A stretch of 64,000 nt of DNA from Virgibacillus halodenitrificans JCM 12304 (GTDB taxonomy: Bacteria; Bacillota; Bacilli; Bacillales; Amphibacillaceae). The first letter of the stretch is position 1. Each line of letters opens with the position of its first letter. Position numbers and translations under genes: made by a program. The notes under the pieces are model-generated. The model was given only the letters and a program-made list of their open reading frames with translations, did not search any database and had not been told where the DNA came from. The stretch lies in assembly GCF_001310895.1 (NCBI RefSeq), contig NZ_BAZS01000022.1, positions 1 through 64,000 of the forward strand, given 5' to 3'. Shown one piece after another: positions 1 to 8,742 of the stretch.

Positions 1-137
1 TTAAAAGTAATTATTTAAAATAATATCTGATAAAATTGATTAGAAGAAAGGAGTATGCTAATAGAACAAACAGGCCATATTGTTGAGCACAACTAAATGG
101 AAGAATGAATTTTTATAATGAATTATGGGAGGTTACT

Positions 138-803
138 ATGACTCTAAAATATAAATGTTTAATTTTAGACCATGATGATACAGGGGTAAAAAGTACTCCA
201 GATATACACTATCCATCATTTGTGGAGGCACTTATAGACCTAAGACCAAATGAGCAACCTATCACGCTTGAAGATTTTGTTAGATACTGTTTCAATCCAG
301 GCTTTTCCTCTTTATGTAAAGACATTATGAAATTCACAGAGGAAGAACAAAAACATCAGCAACTAGTTTGGAAAAGGTATACGGAATCAATTGTACCTGA
401 CTTCTATGAGTTGTTTGTAGAGACCATTCAAGAGTTTAAACGCCAAGGTGGAATTGTGACAGTGGTTTCTCATTCCGAGAGGAACCGGATTGAAAGAGAT
501 TATTCTATTCATTGTGGATTCGTGCCGGACGCAATCTTTGGGTGGGAACTTCCAGAACATCAGAGGAAACCACATACATATCCAATTAAGGAAATTTTAA
601 GACGCTTTAATCTTCTAGAAACTGAAGCACTAATGTTGGATGATCTAAAGCCAGGGTTAGAGATGGCAAGAAACAGTAATGTAGACTTCGCCGCTGCTGG
701 GTGGTCGCACAGTATTCCTGAAATAAAGGAACAGATGAAAAGGGAGTCAAAATATTACCTTGAAACTATAGAGCAATTCAATCGATTAATATTATGTGAA
801 TAA
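138..803 (+). CDS. HAD-superfamily hydrolase (phosphatase-like)
   Basis: Predicted cytoplasmic phosphohydrolase of the haloacid dehalogenase superfamily, about 221 aa. The nucleophile motif DHDDT (pattern DxDxT) lies near residue 12, a motif II serine sits in VVSHSER, a candidate motif III lysine in HQRKPH, and the acidic motif IV is MLDDLKPG. I chose the ATG at 138 because a GGGAGG site precedes it; an upstream in-frame ATG at 105 has no such site. The substrate cannot be told; the cap region is helical, as in phosphoglycolate phosphatase-like members. It stands alone, followed by about 170 bp without a gene. Confidence 0.8.
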   Translation: MTLKYKCLILDHDDTGVKSTPDIHYPSFVEALIDLRPNEQPITLEDFVRYCFNPGFSSLCKDIMKFTEEEQKHQQLVWKRYTESIVPDFYELFVETIQEFKRQGGIVTVVSHSERNRIERDYSIHCGFVPDAIFGWELPEHQRKPHTYPIKEILRRFNLLETEALMLDDLKPGLEMARNSNVDFAAAGWSHSIPEIKEQMKRESKYYLETIEQFNRLILCE

Positions 804-977
804 ATGTTTGGTAATTATTCAATTAAAGAGTGCTTTCAATGAATAAAGAAAAGCGTCCTCTATTGCTTTATTGAGCCAAATAATGGAGTGATTTTCCACT
901 AAAAGTTATCAAGCGATGCTTGGGGACGAATTTTAATGTTATAAGTTTTACCTGAATTTTTAATTAGGAGGTGGACA

Positions 978-1415
978 ATGAAAATTTTTGGTGAACGCAA
1001 CTATGATTTAAATTATTGGAAAAGAACTGGAGCGTACGCTGTCATTCAGAATCATCAACAACAATTTTTATGTGTGGAAGACTTAGACGGGAATTTATTT
1101 TTAGTCGGTGGAGGGGTTGAAGCAGATGAAGCTCCTGAAAATGCATTATTAAGAGAGAGTATTGAGGAAACAGGGCATAAAATTCAAATAGTTGAGACCA
1201 TAGGGAAAGCCGAAAGACATTGGGTTTCAGCAAAATACCCTCGTGATTCTCAACATAATATCGGAATATTATACGCTTGTGAGCTATTGGAAAGGATAGC
1301 AGAGCCAGTTGAAAAAGAGCCAATGTGTTGGGTTGATTTCAGTTATTTAGAAAAGTATCTTTTTCATGAACATCACTTATACTTAATCAAACAGTATTTA
1401 AATATTTATACATAA
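978..1415 (+). CDS. NUDIX hydrolase
   Basis: Small cytoplasmic hydrolase of nucleoside-diphosphate-linked compounds, 145 aa. A full Nudix box runs from about residue 45 to 66: G, five residues, E, seven residues, RE, two residues, EE, one residue, G (REsiEEtG). AGGAGGTGG lies a few bases before the ATG. The length is typical of single-domain NUDIX proteins. The substrate is unknown. There is no operon partner; the next stretch holds a broken small gene. Confidence 0.85.
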   Translation: MKIFGERNYDLNYWKRTGAYAVIQNHQQQFLCVEDLDGNLFLVGGGVEADEAPENALLRESIEETGHKIQIVETIGKAERHWVSAKYPRDSQHNIGILYACELLERIAEPVEKEPMCWVDFSYLEKYLFHEHHLYLIKQYLNIYT

Positions 1416-1552
1416 GACATACCCAATAAAAGCTGGGAAGGATACATTGTCTTTAGTTGAGTAATGACTTTCAATCATTGGGCGCAGTAGGAGTAACAAA
1501 CACTGTGCCTGAAACGGGTCAAATCGTGGAAGAAGATTAGGAGAGGATAATT

Positions 1553-1725
1553 ATGCATTTATCACTTTTAGGCATTTCAATATCATTATTTGGAATAGCC
1601 TAATACTAACTTCAAGGGGTTTACCAAACGTAATTGGATTGGTCATTTCATTTGTAGGGTTGCTAGTTTCGTTGGTTTCTTGTTTTCTAAATGAGGCAAA
1701 AAAAGTAAAAAATAATTCATATTGA
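1553..1725 (+). pseudogene. Small two-helix membrane protein with a 1-base frameshift
   Basis: An ATG behind AGGAGAGG opens a hydrophobic peptide (MHLSLLGISISLFGIA) that stops at 1601. In the frame one base earlier the sequence continues as a second hydrophobic stretch (NVIGLVISFVGLLVSLVS), ending at 1725. Restoring one base in the CC at 1599-1600 would give one 57-aa protein with two membrane helices. I do not recognise a family. It is the least certain of seven similar single-base lesions in the window; real decay is possible here. Confidence 0.45.
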
Positions 1726-1839
1726 AATTTTTTTATTTCAAATTAAAACCAGATTCTCCCCCAAAGTTAAGAGCAATTCTTGAATAATCTTTGCGATTCA
1801 AACGTGCCAGTTCTTAAATAACCCATAGGAGGGAATATA

Positions 1840-2409
1840 ATGTCCAACGAAGTAGGAACAAGAAAAATTATCTTAGATTTAGCAGTTACTCTAGATGGTT
1901 TTATTGAAGGGAAAAATGGAGAAATTGATTGGTGCATAATGGACCCTGAAATGGAGTTTGCTAAATTTCTTAATCAAATCGATACAATTTTATATGGAAG
2001 AAAAAGTTACGAATTGTGGGGGCAATATATTCCAACAACCAAGGCTCCTGATGACGAGAAGGAAATGTGGGAGTTGATACACAGTAAGGAAAAATATGTG
2101 TTTTCCAGAACGCAAAAGGGGTTTGATAATAAAGCAATATGTATAAATGAAAATATCCCCGAGGAAATAAATAAATTAAAGGGTAATAGTGGTAAAGATA
2201 TATGGTTATATGGTGGAGCGAGCCTTATCACGACTTTTATTGATTTGGGACTAGTGGATGAGTACAGATTATCTGTCCACCCTGTGGTATTGGGAGAAGG
2301 AAGACCATTATTTATTGATTTAAAACAAAGAATGAATCTAAACTTGATTAATACAAAAACCTATTCCTCCGGCGTAGTTCAACTAATCTATCGATCAAAC
2401 AGTAATTGA
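1840..2409 (+). CDS. Dihydrofolate reductase / RibD C-terminal domain family protein
   Basis: A 189-aa protein of the DHFR-like superfamily (RibD C-terminal type, as in YwjB/YyaP of Bacillus). It begins with the family strand and loop (KIILDLAVTLDGFIEG), then has the GRKSYE segment near residue 53 and a nucleotide-binding glycine stretch (WLYGGASLI), ending with the usual VQLIYR strand. Members are NADPH-dependent reductases of uncertain substrate; antifolate resistance is known only for true DHFR. GGAGGG precedes the ATG. A rho-independent terminator follows at 2512. Confidence 0.8.
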   Translation: MSNEVGTRKIILDLAVTLDGFIEGKNGEIDWCIMDPEMEFAKFLNQIDTILYGRKSYELWGQYIPTTKAPDDEKEMWELIHSKEKYVFSRTQKGFDNKAICINENIPEEINKLKGNSGKDIWLYGGASLITTFIDLGLVDEYRLSVHPVVLGEGRPLFIDLKQRMNLNLINTKTYSSGVVQLIYRSNSN

Positions 2410-2511
2410 ATTTAACAATAGCACGATAGTTGGAATGGCCCTTTATTCCTTGCCAGGTCAAAGGTCGAAAAAGAGAGTCATAGCTTCAAATCCTGTTACA
2501 CACTCTTAATA

Positions 2512-2540
2512 AAAAACTTCTACTAATGGTAGAAGTTTTT
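2512..2540 (+). terminator. Rho-independent terminator
   Basis: A 12-bp stem (AAAAACTTCTAC with GTAGAAGTTTTT) with a 5-base loop, followed by a T tract. It closes the DHFR-like gene. Confidence 0.8.
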
Positions 2541-2691
2541 GTGTGGTCTAGCCTTATAATACTAAATTTACTTCTTGCATCATCAAATTAACCGCCTCTA
2601 TAGCACTTCGTTTTAGTAAAATTGTATTTACCATTTCTTTTTATAAATATTTAAGGTGTAAATGGATACGTGTGTTAAATGGTACTTTTGT

Positions 2692-3414
2692 TTACTCTGG
2701 TTTCTTGTTGCATTCCTCCTCATTTAAGTCCTTTAGCAAAATAACCAGGCGTCTTTTCTCGCTAGTATGTAATTCCTCATATCGATCAAGTTCGCTTTTA
2801 ATAAATTCTATTGTTGGGTTTTGTTGTTTTTTGCTACCGACAAAATACGTTGTAATCGAACTAGTCAACATACCTATTAAACCTATACCGATAAGCATTA
2901 ATATAATTGCAATTAAACGTCCCATACCTGTATCAGGTGATATATCCCCATAGCCTACGGTCGTGGCGGTAACGATGGACCACCAAAGACCATCTTCATA
3001 TGTATTAATTGATGGTTCGAAATGCTTGACCAAGAAAGTAGATAAGCCTATTAAGAGCACAGATACAGCAAAGACTTTATGAAAATTATTGGTTTTTAGT
3101 ATATTTCTAAATGGTGTAATATACTTTTTACCTAATGATATAATTCGCAGCACTCGAAACAGCCTAACCACCCTAGCGGTCTGAAAGATGCTATCTAAGG
3201 GAATCACAGAAATAATATCAAAGGGGTTTTCTTTTATATAGTGCCATTTATTTTTGCTGATTAGAAACCGAATGAGAACATCTGTAAATAATACGAACCA
3301 GATGATTTTATCCAAGTATATTAAGTTGTCCTCTTCATGCCATATCAAAATTACTGATAAGAGAATGAGTATGATCAAAAAAATTTCATAAATTAATGCT
3401 AATTTTTTTCGCAT
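2692..3414 (-). CDS. Voltage-gated-type potassium channel
   Basis: A 240-aa membrane protein with six predicted helices. The selectivity filter is TTVGYGD in TATTVGYGDISPD, preceded by a pore helix (GLWWSIVTA). An arginine-spaced fourth helix (ARVVRLFRVLRIISL) resembles a Kv voltage sensor. The C terminus is a charged, coiled-coil-like tail (residues ~200-240) with no RCK domain. I use the ATG at 3414 because AAGGTGG precedes it; an in-frame GTG lies three codons upstream. It converges with no neighbour, and fabI upstream is on the same strand behind its own terminator. Confidence 0.85.
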   Translation of the reverse strand: MRKKLALIYEIFLIILILLSVILIWHEEDNLIYLDKIIWFVLFTDVLIRFLISKNKWHYIKENPFDIISVIPLDSIFQTARVVRLFRVLRIISLGKKYITPFRNILKTNNFHKVFAVSVLLIGLSTFLVKHFEPSINTYEDGLWWSIVTATTVGYGDISPDTGMGRLIAIILMLIGIGLIGMLTSSITTYFVGSKKQQNPTIEFIKSELDRYEELHTSEKRRLVILLKDLNEEECNKKPE

Positions 3415-3440
3415 GAAAACCACCTTGTTTAGTTAATAGT

Positions 3441-3472
3441 AAAAAGACACTTATTGCGAATAAGTGTCTTTT
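3441..3472 (-). terminator. Terminator after fabI
   Basis: Near-perfect hairpin (AAAAGACACTTATT with AATAAGTGTCTTTT around GCG), between fabI and the channel gene on the minus strand. The symmetry allows it to act in both directions. Confidence 0.8.
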
Positions 3473-3484
3473 AGATGAAATACT

Positions 3485-4261
3485 CTACCCTCCGATAATA
3501 TGGTAACCAGAGTCTACATGTAATACTTCTCCAGTTATTCCTCTGGATAATTCGCTCATGAAGAATAAGGTAGCATCCCCAACCTGGTCTTGGTCCACAT
3601 TTCTACGTAAAGGGGCTTTTTCTTCTATTATACTCATCTTCTCATTAAATCCGGATACACCTTTTGCGGATAACGTACGAATCGGACCTGCTGAGACGGC
3701 ATTTACACGTATATTGTATTTACCCATATCTTCTGCTAAATATCTCATGCTGGCCTCTAAAGAAGCTTTTGCAACACCCATTACATTATAGTTTTGGATT
3801 ACTCGTTCCGCCCCTAAATATGTTTGAGTTACAATACTTCCGCCTTCAGTCATCAATTCTTTAGCAGCTTTTGTTACTGATACTAGAGAATACGCACTAA
3901 TTTCCTGTGCAAGTAAGAAACCGTCACGAGATGTGTCAGCATATTCACCTTTTAGTTCTTCACGTTTAGCAAAGGCTACAGAATGAATAACTCCATGAAT
4001 GACTCCTATTTTTTCTTTGATTTCTTTAAACGCTTGTTGTACACTTTCATCACTAGCAACATCACATGATACAACTAATTCTGCCTGAATGTCATATTTT
4101 TCAAGTAACTTAGTTAATTTTTGATAGGATCGTTCCTGTCTATAAGTGAAAATTAAGTTTGCTCCTGCGTTATGTAATGATTTTGTGATTCCCCACGCAA
4201 TACTACGTTCACTTGCAACTCCCATAACCACAATCTTTTTACCTTCTAATAAATTTGCCAT
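3485..4261 (-). CDS. fabI: Enoyl-[acyl-carrier-protein] reductase FabI
   Basis: NADH/NADPH-dependent enoyl-ACP reductase, last step of the fatty acid elongation cycle, 258 aa, the usual FabI length. The N-terminal Rossmann segment reads KKIVVMGVASERSIAWGI. The FabI active-site Tyr and Lys, six residues apart, are in YNVMGVAK (residues ~157-164). The C terminus (HVDSGYHIIGG) is family-typical. It stands alone, with a TATAAT-like box about 40 bases upstream on the minus strand and GGAGG before the ATG. Confidence 0.95.
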   Translation of the reverse strand: MANLLEGKKIVVMGVASERSIAWGITKSLHNAGANLIFTYRQERSYQKLTKLLEKYDIQAELVVSCDVASDESVQQAFKEIKEKIGVIHGVIHSVAFAKREELKGEYADTSRDGFLLAQEISAYSLVSVTKAAKELMTEGGSIVTQTYLGAERVIQNYNVMGVAKASLEASMRYLAEDMGKYNIRVNAVSAGPIRTLSAKGVSGFNEKMSIIEEKAPLRRNVDQDQVGDATLFFMSELSRGITGEVLHVDSGYHIIGG

Positions 4262-4411
4262 AAATGTACCTCCATAATATGTTTCTTTTGTATATTATAA
4301 CTAACAGCCTTTATGAAAGAAACCTTTGAGAAAAATATATTTGTGTACAGGTTATTATGACAGGGTTTAAACGGTGTTTCGACATTTTTATAAAAAAAAT
4401 TCATTTTACCC

Positions 4412-4440
4412 TTTACAAATATAAAATATCTGGGTATAAT
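4412..4440 (+). promoter_or_regulatory. SigA-type promoter of the tRNA operon
   Basis: TTTACA, a 17-base spacer and TATAAT, ending about 75 bases before the first tRNA. It is a near-consensus housekeeping promoter placed to drive the whole tRNA cluster. Confidence 0.75.
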
Positions 4441-4515
4441 AAAATTCGTTGGTTTGAGAAGAGCATAGTAGAAATCTTCAAAGCCACTTCTATTTTAAAT
4501 TATATACATTGCACT

Positions 4516-4590
4516 GGCCCGTTGGTCAAGCGGTTAAGACACCGCCCTTTCACGGCGGTAACACGGGTTCGAATCCCGTACGGGTCACCA
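4516..4590 (+). tRNA. tRNA-Glu (TTC)
   Basis: Seven-pair acceptor stem (GGCCCGT with ACGGGTC), anticodon loop with TTC, T arm GGGTTCGAATCCC, and encoded CCA. First gene of the cluster. Confidence 0.95.
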
Positions 4591-4596
4591 ATATAC

Positions 4597-4669
4597 GGAG
4601 GATTAGCTCAGCTGGGAGAGCACCTGCCTTACAAGCAGGGGGTCGCAGGTTCGAGCCCTGCATCCTCCA
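4597..4669 (+). tRNA. tRNA-Val (TAC)
   Basis: Acceptor stem GGAGGAT with ATCCTCC; anticodon stem CCTGC/GCAGG with loop CTTACAA (TAC); T arm with TTCGAGC. CCA is not encoded (TCA follows). Confidence 0.95.
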
Positions 4670-4675
4670 TCATCT

Positions 4676-4751
<76 letters not shown>

Positions 4752-4792
4752 TTTATTTTTATGTATAATTCTTATATAATAGTTAACAATAT

Positions 4793-4877
4793 GGAGGGGT
4801 AGCGAAGTGGCTAAACGCGGCGGACTGTAAATCCGCTCCCTCAGGGTTCGGCAGTTCGAATCTGCCCCCCTCCACCA
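4793..4877 (+). tRNA. tRNA-Tyr (GTA)
   Basis: Acceptor stem GGAGGGG/CCCCTCC; anticodon loop CTGTAAA in stem GCGGA/TCCGC gives GTA; a long variable arm is present, as expected for bacterial tRNA-Tyr. CCA is encoded. Confidence 0.95.
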
Positions 4878-4889
4878 TTTTTATATTGT

Positions 4890-4964
4890 TGGGCTATAGC
4901 CAAGCGGTAAGGCATCGGGTTTTGATCCCGTGTATCCTAGGTTCGAATCCTAGTAGCCCAGCCA
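4890..4964 (+). tRNA. tRNA-Gln (TTG)
   Basis: Acceptor stem TGGGCTA/TAGCCCA, anticodon loop TTTTGAT gives TTG, T arm GGTTCGAATCC, discriminator G, encoded CCA. Confidence 0.95.
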
Positions 4965-5028
4965 CTTTTTTTATTTTTAGGATTATTTTTGTTGAGAACA
5001 GGGTAATACATAAAACTAGGTATAAACA

Positions 5029-5162
5029 CTCAGTAGGTAGAGCAACGAGCAATCCTTCTACCGAATAAGCTGCGAGTAACCCCGATGTACCTGGCATCAT
5101 TGAAAAAGCTGGAAGAAGCAGGTGTTCACAAGATGAACGCAGTCTTAAGCAAGAAAACATAA
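5029..5162 (+). other. Relic of a tRNA D-arm joined to a protein-tail fragment
   Basis: Sixteen bases at 5029-5044 (CTCAGTAGGTAGAGCA) are identical to the D-arm of the tRNA-Lys at 5182-5197, but no acceptor, anticodon or T arm follows. Instead an open frame runs to a stop at 5160; from an internal ATG at 5085 it reads MYLASLKKLEEAGVHKMNAV and ends SKKT. There is no ribosome site. It looks like the end of a foreign coding sequence spliced onto a damaged tRNA gene. I cannot name the source protein. Confidence 0.45.
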
Positions 5163-5171
5163 AAATAATAT

Positions 5172-5247
5172 GAGCCATTAGCTCAGTAGGTAGAGCATCT
5201 GACTTTTAATCAGAGGGTCGAAGGTTCGAATCCTTCATGGCTCACCA
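5172..5247 (+). tRNA. tRNA-Lys (TTT)
   Basis: Acceptor stem GAGCCAT/ATGGCTC, anticodon loop CTTTTAA in stem CTGA/TCAG gives TTT, T arm GGTTCGAATCC, encoded CCA. Last gene of the cluster. Confidence 0.95.
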
Positions 5248-5292
5248 CTTAAAAAATGAGGTTAAATACGTCATATATAGCAAATAAGATAA

Positions 5293-5330
5293 ACAAGGTC
5301 GTTTAAAAAATGAACAGCCTTGTTTATTTG
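5293..5330 (+). terminator. Weak terminator after the tRNA operon
   Basis: Imperfect hairpin CAAGG-T-CGTT / AACAGCCTTG followed by TTTATTT, 46 bases after tRNA-Lys. Confidence 0.45.
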
Positions 5331-5372
5331 CATTTTAGAGTAAATTTTTACATAATAGATACAGTCATTTTT

Positions 5373-5403
5373 TTGTGAATAGATAGCAATCTCGTGTTAT
5401 ACT
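5373..5403 (+). promoter_or_regulatory. Possible promoter of the mevalonate operon
   Basis: TTGTGA, a long 19-base spacer and TATACT, ending 82 bases before mvaA. The spacer is longer than ideal, so this is tentative. Confidence 0.35.
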
Positions 5404-5485
5404 TTAAATATAATTTAGATGCTAAATAAATTTTATGCGCCATGTGTATGTGTTTATAGCATGCTGGACAAAAGGATGAGTAGGT

Positions 5486-6775
5486 ATGGAAACTTCCAGG
5501 ATTCCTGGTTTTTACAATATGACGGTTGAGGAACGTAGAGATTTATTAAAGAAGTTGCATTCCTTTACAGAGGAAGAAATAGCTAACTTGTTTTCTAAGG
5601 AGCCTCTACCTGCTGAAACAGCAGACAAGATGATTGAAAATACAATTGGTACTTTTCCTCTTCCATTAGGTTTAGGATTGAATTTCTTAATAAATGGGAA
5701 AGAATATGTAGTACCGATGGCTATAGAAGAACCATCCGTTGTAGCTTCAGCAAGTTATATTGCTAAAATTGTGAGAAATGCTGGTGGTTTTACCACCGAA
5801 GCTACCGATCGGGTTATGATCGGGCAAATTCAAGTAGTTGGTTGTCCAGATTTTGAAATTGCAAAGGAAAGCCTCTTAAAAGAGAAGGAAGCGTTAATTG
5901 AAAGTGCCAATGCAGCCTACCCAAGCATGGTAGCAAGGGGCGGAGGCGCAGAGGATCTGGAAGTAAGGGTACTGAATGAAGATGGTGATTCCCCATATAG
6001 CAAAATGCTTGTTGTACATGTATATGTGAATACGTGTGATGCCATGGGTGCGAATATAATAAATACAATGGTAGAGTCATTGGCTCCAACAATTGAAAGA
6101 ATAACTAAAGGAAAGGTTTATCTGCGGATTTTGTCAAATTATGCAGATAAATGTCTGGCACGTGCAAAGTGTGTAATACCTCCAAACCTTTTACAGACCG
6201 ATGGGTTTTCGGGAGAAGAGGTTCGTGATGGTGTGATTCATGCCTTTGAATTTGCTGACTCAGATCCTTATAGAGCTGTGACCCATAACAAGGGAATTAT
6301 GAACGGGATCGATCCGATAGTTATTGCGACAGGTAATGACTGGCGAGCAGTAGAAGCGGGCGCGCATGCGTATGCTTCTCGCAGTGGAAAGTATAGATCA
6401 ATGACCACATGGTCTGTAGATGAACAAGGCAATCTGGTTGGTGAGCTTGAATTACCTATGTCTGTTGGAACGGTAGGTGGATCTATCCGAGTCCATCCGA
6501 TTGCTAAGACCTCACTGAGTATATTAGATGTGGAATCAGCTCAAGAACTAGCTCAAGTTATCGTTTCTGTTGGACTAGCGCAGAACCTCGGTGCATTAAA
6601 AGCTCTAGTGACAGATGGTATTCAGAAAGGTCATATGGCATTACATTCTCGCTCTGTTGCAATAGCAGCAGGGGCCTCTGGGGAGATGATTGATATCATT
6701 GCAGAAAAGTTAGTAGAAGAAAAAGAAATCCGTGTCGGAAAAGCTAAAGAATTGGTGGAAATGTATACAAAATGA
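5486..6775 (+). CDS. mvaA: Hydroxymethylglutaryl-CoA reductase, class II
   Basis: Converts HMG-CoA to mevalonate, first committed step of the mevalonate route; 429 aa, close to the bacterial class II enzymes (about 425 aa) and without a membrane anchor. Visible motifs are the catalytic Glu in ENTIGTFPLPLG (~residue 51), the dinucleotide-binding DAMGAN (~185) and the catalytic His segment GHMALHSRS (~380). First of four tightly packed mevalonate genes; its stop overlaps the next start (ATGA). A weak AAGGATGAG site precedes the ATG. Confidence 0.93.
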   Translation: METSRIPGFYNMTVEERRDLLKKLHSFTEEEIANLFSKEPLPAETADKMIENTIGTFPLPLGLGLNFLINGKEYVVPMAIEEPSVVASASYIAKIVRNAGGFTTEATDRVMIGQIQVVGCPDFEIAKESLLKEKEALIESANAAYPSMVARGGGAEDLEVRVLNEDGDSPYSKMLVVHVYVNTCDAMGANIINTMVESLAPTIERITKGKVYLRILSNYADKCLARAKCVIPPNLLQTDGFSGEEVRDGVIHAFEFADSDPYRAVTHNKGIMNGIDPIVIATGNDWRAVEAGAHAYASRSGKYRSMTTWSVDEQGNLVGELELPMSVGTVGGSIRVHPIAKTSLSILDVESAQELAQVIVSVGLAQNLGALKALVTDGIQKGHMALHSRSVAIAAGASGEMIDIIAEKLVEEKEIRVGKAKELVEMYTK

Positions 6776-7746
6776 GTGCAGAAAAAGTAACTACAACAGA
6801 ACAAACAGCTATCGGTGTAGCTCATAGTAAATTGATTTTGATAGGAGAGCATGCAGTTGTACACGGGCAACCTGCCATTGCTATTCCTTTCCCATTAGTT
6901 GGTGTTGAATCTGTGGTAGAGCATGTACCAGGTTCAATTCAGATAGATAGTACCTTCTACCATGGACCACTTGATTTAGCTCCGGAGTCTTTACAAGGTA
7001 TTGCTAATTGTATTAGAGGTACATTGGAGTATTTGGAGCAACCTTATGGTGATCTAATGATACGAATTAAATCATCGATCCCACCAGGTAAAGGCCTTGG
7101 GTCAAGTGCTTCGGTAGCTATTTCATTAGTTAGATCTCTCTTCGCTTATTTTGGAGAAGAGTACACAGAGCAGGAATTACTAGATCTTGCTAACATTGCG
7201 GAGACGTATGCCCATGGTGCACCAAGTGGAATTGATACGTTAACAATCACCTCTGGGTCACCTGTTTGGTATGAGAAACAACATTTAATTGATTTTATAA
7301 ATTTAAGTGATGATTTTCACTTTGTAGTAGCCGATTCTGGGAGAATTGGTGATACTAGATTAGCGGTGGAATCTGTAGCCGAGCTATTGAAAACAGCACC
7401 GAAACGGATACAGAAAAAGTTAGATCGTATTGGGGATCTAACACATCAGGCTAAACATGCTTTGGAAAAAAGAGGGAAGCACATTCTTGGACACCTACTA
7501 AATGAAGCGCAAAAAGAGTTGGAGTCTCTGGGTGTTAGTGATACTGGCCTTAATAAACTAATCCAATTTGCCAGAAAAGAAGGCGCCCTTGGAGCTAAGC
7601 TAACAGGCGGCGGAAATGGTGGTTGTATTATTGCCCTGGCCCAGAATGAAGTACATTCAAGACAGCTTGCTGAAAAATTGAGAAAACTCGGAGCACACGC
7701 TGTGTGGCCATTTACATTAAAACAGGAAAACAATAGGAATTATTAA
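6772..7746 (+). CDS. mvk: Mevalonate kinase
   Basis: GHMP-family kinase that phosphorylates mevalonate with ATP; 324 aa. It has the N-terminal KLILIGEHAVVHGQPA motif, the ATP-binding loop PPGKGLGSSASVA (~residues 104-116) and the third GHMP motif KLTGGGNGGC (~277). It starts inside the stop codon of mvaA (ATGA), implying translational coupling. A few family members take other small acids, but the neighbours make mevalonate the clear substrate. Confidence 0.92.
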   Translation: MSAEKVTTTEQTAIGVAHSKLILIGEHAVVHGQPAIAIPFPLVGVESVVEHVPGSIQIDSTFYHGPLDLAPESLQGIANCIRGTLEYLEQPYGDLMIRIKSSIPPGKGLGSSASVAISLVRSLFAYFGEEYTEQELLDLANIAETYAHGAPSGIDTLTITSGSPVWYEKQHLIDFINLSDDFHFVVADSGRIGDTRLAVESVAELLKTAPKRIQKKLDRIGDLTHQAKHALEKRGKHILGHLLNEAQKELESLGVSDTGLNKLIQFARKEGALGAKLTGGGNGGCIIALAQNEVHSRQLAEKLRKLGAHAVWPFTLKQENNRNY

Positions 7747-7758
7747 AGGGGAGTAAAG

Positions 7759-8733
7759 ATGAAGGCTACAGCTAAAGCACATACAAATATTGCTTTAATC
7801 AAATACTGGGGGAAGCGGAATGAAGAAATTATTCTGCCTACAAATAATAGTCTTTCCCTCACATTGGATGGCTTTTATACAGAAACTACTGTAGCCCTTC
7901 ATGAGGATTATACGGAAGATCACTTTATTCTTGATGGCCAACCAGTAGTAGGGGAGCAATATAAACGTGTAACAACGTTTTTAGACCTTATACGTAAGCT
8001 GGCAGGTAAAAATATATATGCAGATGTTCGTTCTATCAATAATGTTCCTACTGCAGCAGGGTTCGCTTCTTCAGCTTCGGGCTTCGCAGCTTTAGCCGCA
8101 GCTGGAACAAAAGCAATGGGGATACATCTAAGTGAGCAAGAACTTTCCCGACTGACCCGCCAAGGATCAGGATCTGCATGTCGATCCATATATGGTGGAT
8201 TTGCCGAGTGGAGAATGGGGAAGGAAAATGACGGTTCTGATTCCTACGCTGTGCCAATTGCACCTGTAGAACATTGGGATTTGCGGGTAGCTGCAGTGAT
8301 TCTTTCTTCTACTATGAAAAAGGTATCCAGTCGAGAAGGGATGAAGCGGACGGTTGAGTCCTCTCCATTTTTTGATGGATGGGTGAATAGTATACCCAAG
8401 GATTTAGAAGAAATAAAAGAGGGCATTAAAGCACGAAACATGGAAAAGGTTGGAAGCATAGCCGAAGCAAATTGTTTGAGAATGCATGCTACCACGCTGG
8501 GGGCTAACCCTCCTTTTACGTATTGGCATGATACGACATTGACTGTTATGCAAACAGTAAAGCAGTTAAGAGAACAAGGAGTTCCTGCCTATTTCACTAT
8601 TGATGCAGGCCCGAACGTAAAAGTATTGTATTTACCTGAAAATGAAAAGACAGTGGAGAAAGTACTCCGTGAAATTCCTGGTGTCACAGATGTACGTTTA
8701 AGCAAATCTGGTCAAGGAGTAACCTATATATAG
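7759..8733 (+). CDS. mvaD: Diphosphomevalonate decarboxylase
   Basis: ATP-dependent decarboxylation of mevalonate 5-diphosphate to isopentenyl diphosphate; 324 aa. The N terminus (AHTNIALIKYWGKRNEE) and LPTNNSLSLTL are strongly typical; the ATP loop is GFASSASGFAALA (~residue 98) and GSGSACRSIYGGFAEW contains the conserved Arg. AAAGGGGAG precedes the ATG, and the gap to mvk is 12 bases. Confidence 0.95.
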   Translation: MKATAKAHTNIALIKYWGKRNEEIILPTNNSLSLTLDGFYTETTVALHEDYTEDHFILDGQPVVGEQYKRVTTFLDLIRKLAGKNIYADVRSINNVPTAAGFASSASGFAALAAAGTKAMGIHLSEQELSRLTRQGSGSACRSIYGGFAEWRMGKENDGSDSYAVPIAPVEHWDLRVAAVILSSTMKKVSSREGMKRTVESSPFFDGWVNSIPKDLEEIKEGIKARNMEKVGSIAEANCLRMHATTLGANPPFTYWHDTTLTVMQTVKQLREQGVPAYFTIDAGPNVKVLYLPENEKTVEKVLREIPGVTDVRLSKSGQGVTYI

Positions 8734-8742
8734 GGGTTGGAT

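Noticed and set aside
55-96. Thirteen-codon frame at the window start
   Set aside because: The ribosome-site-like AAAGGAG is only one base from the ATG and the peptide matches nothing.
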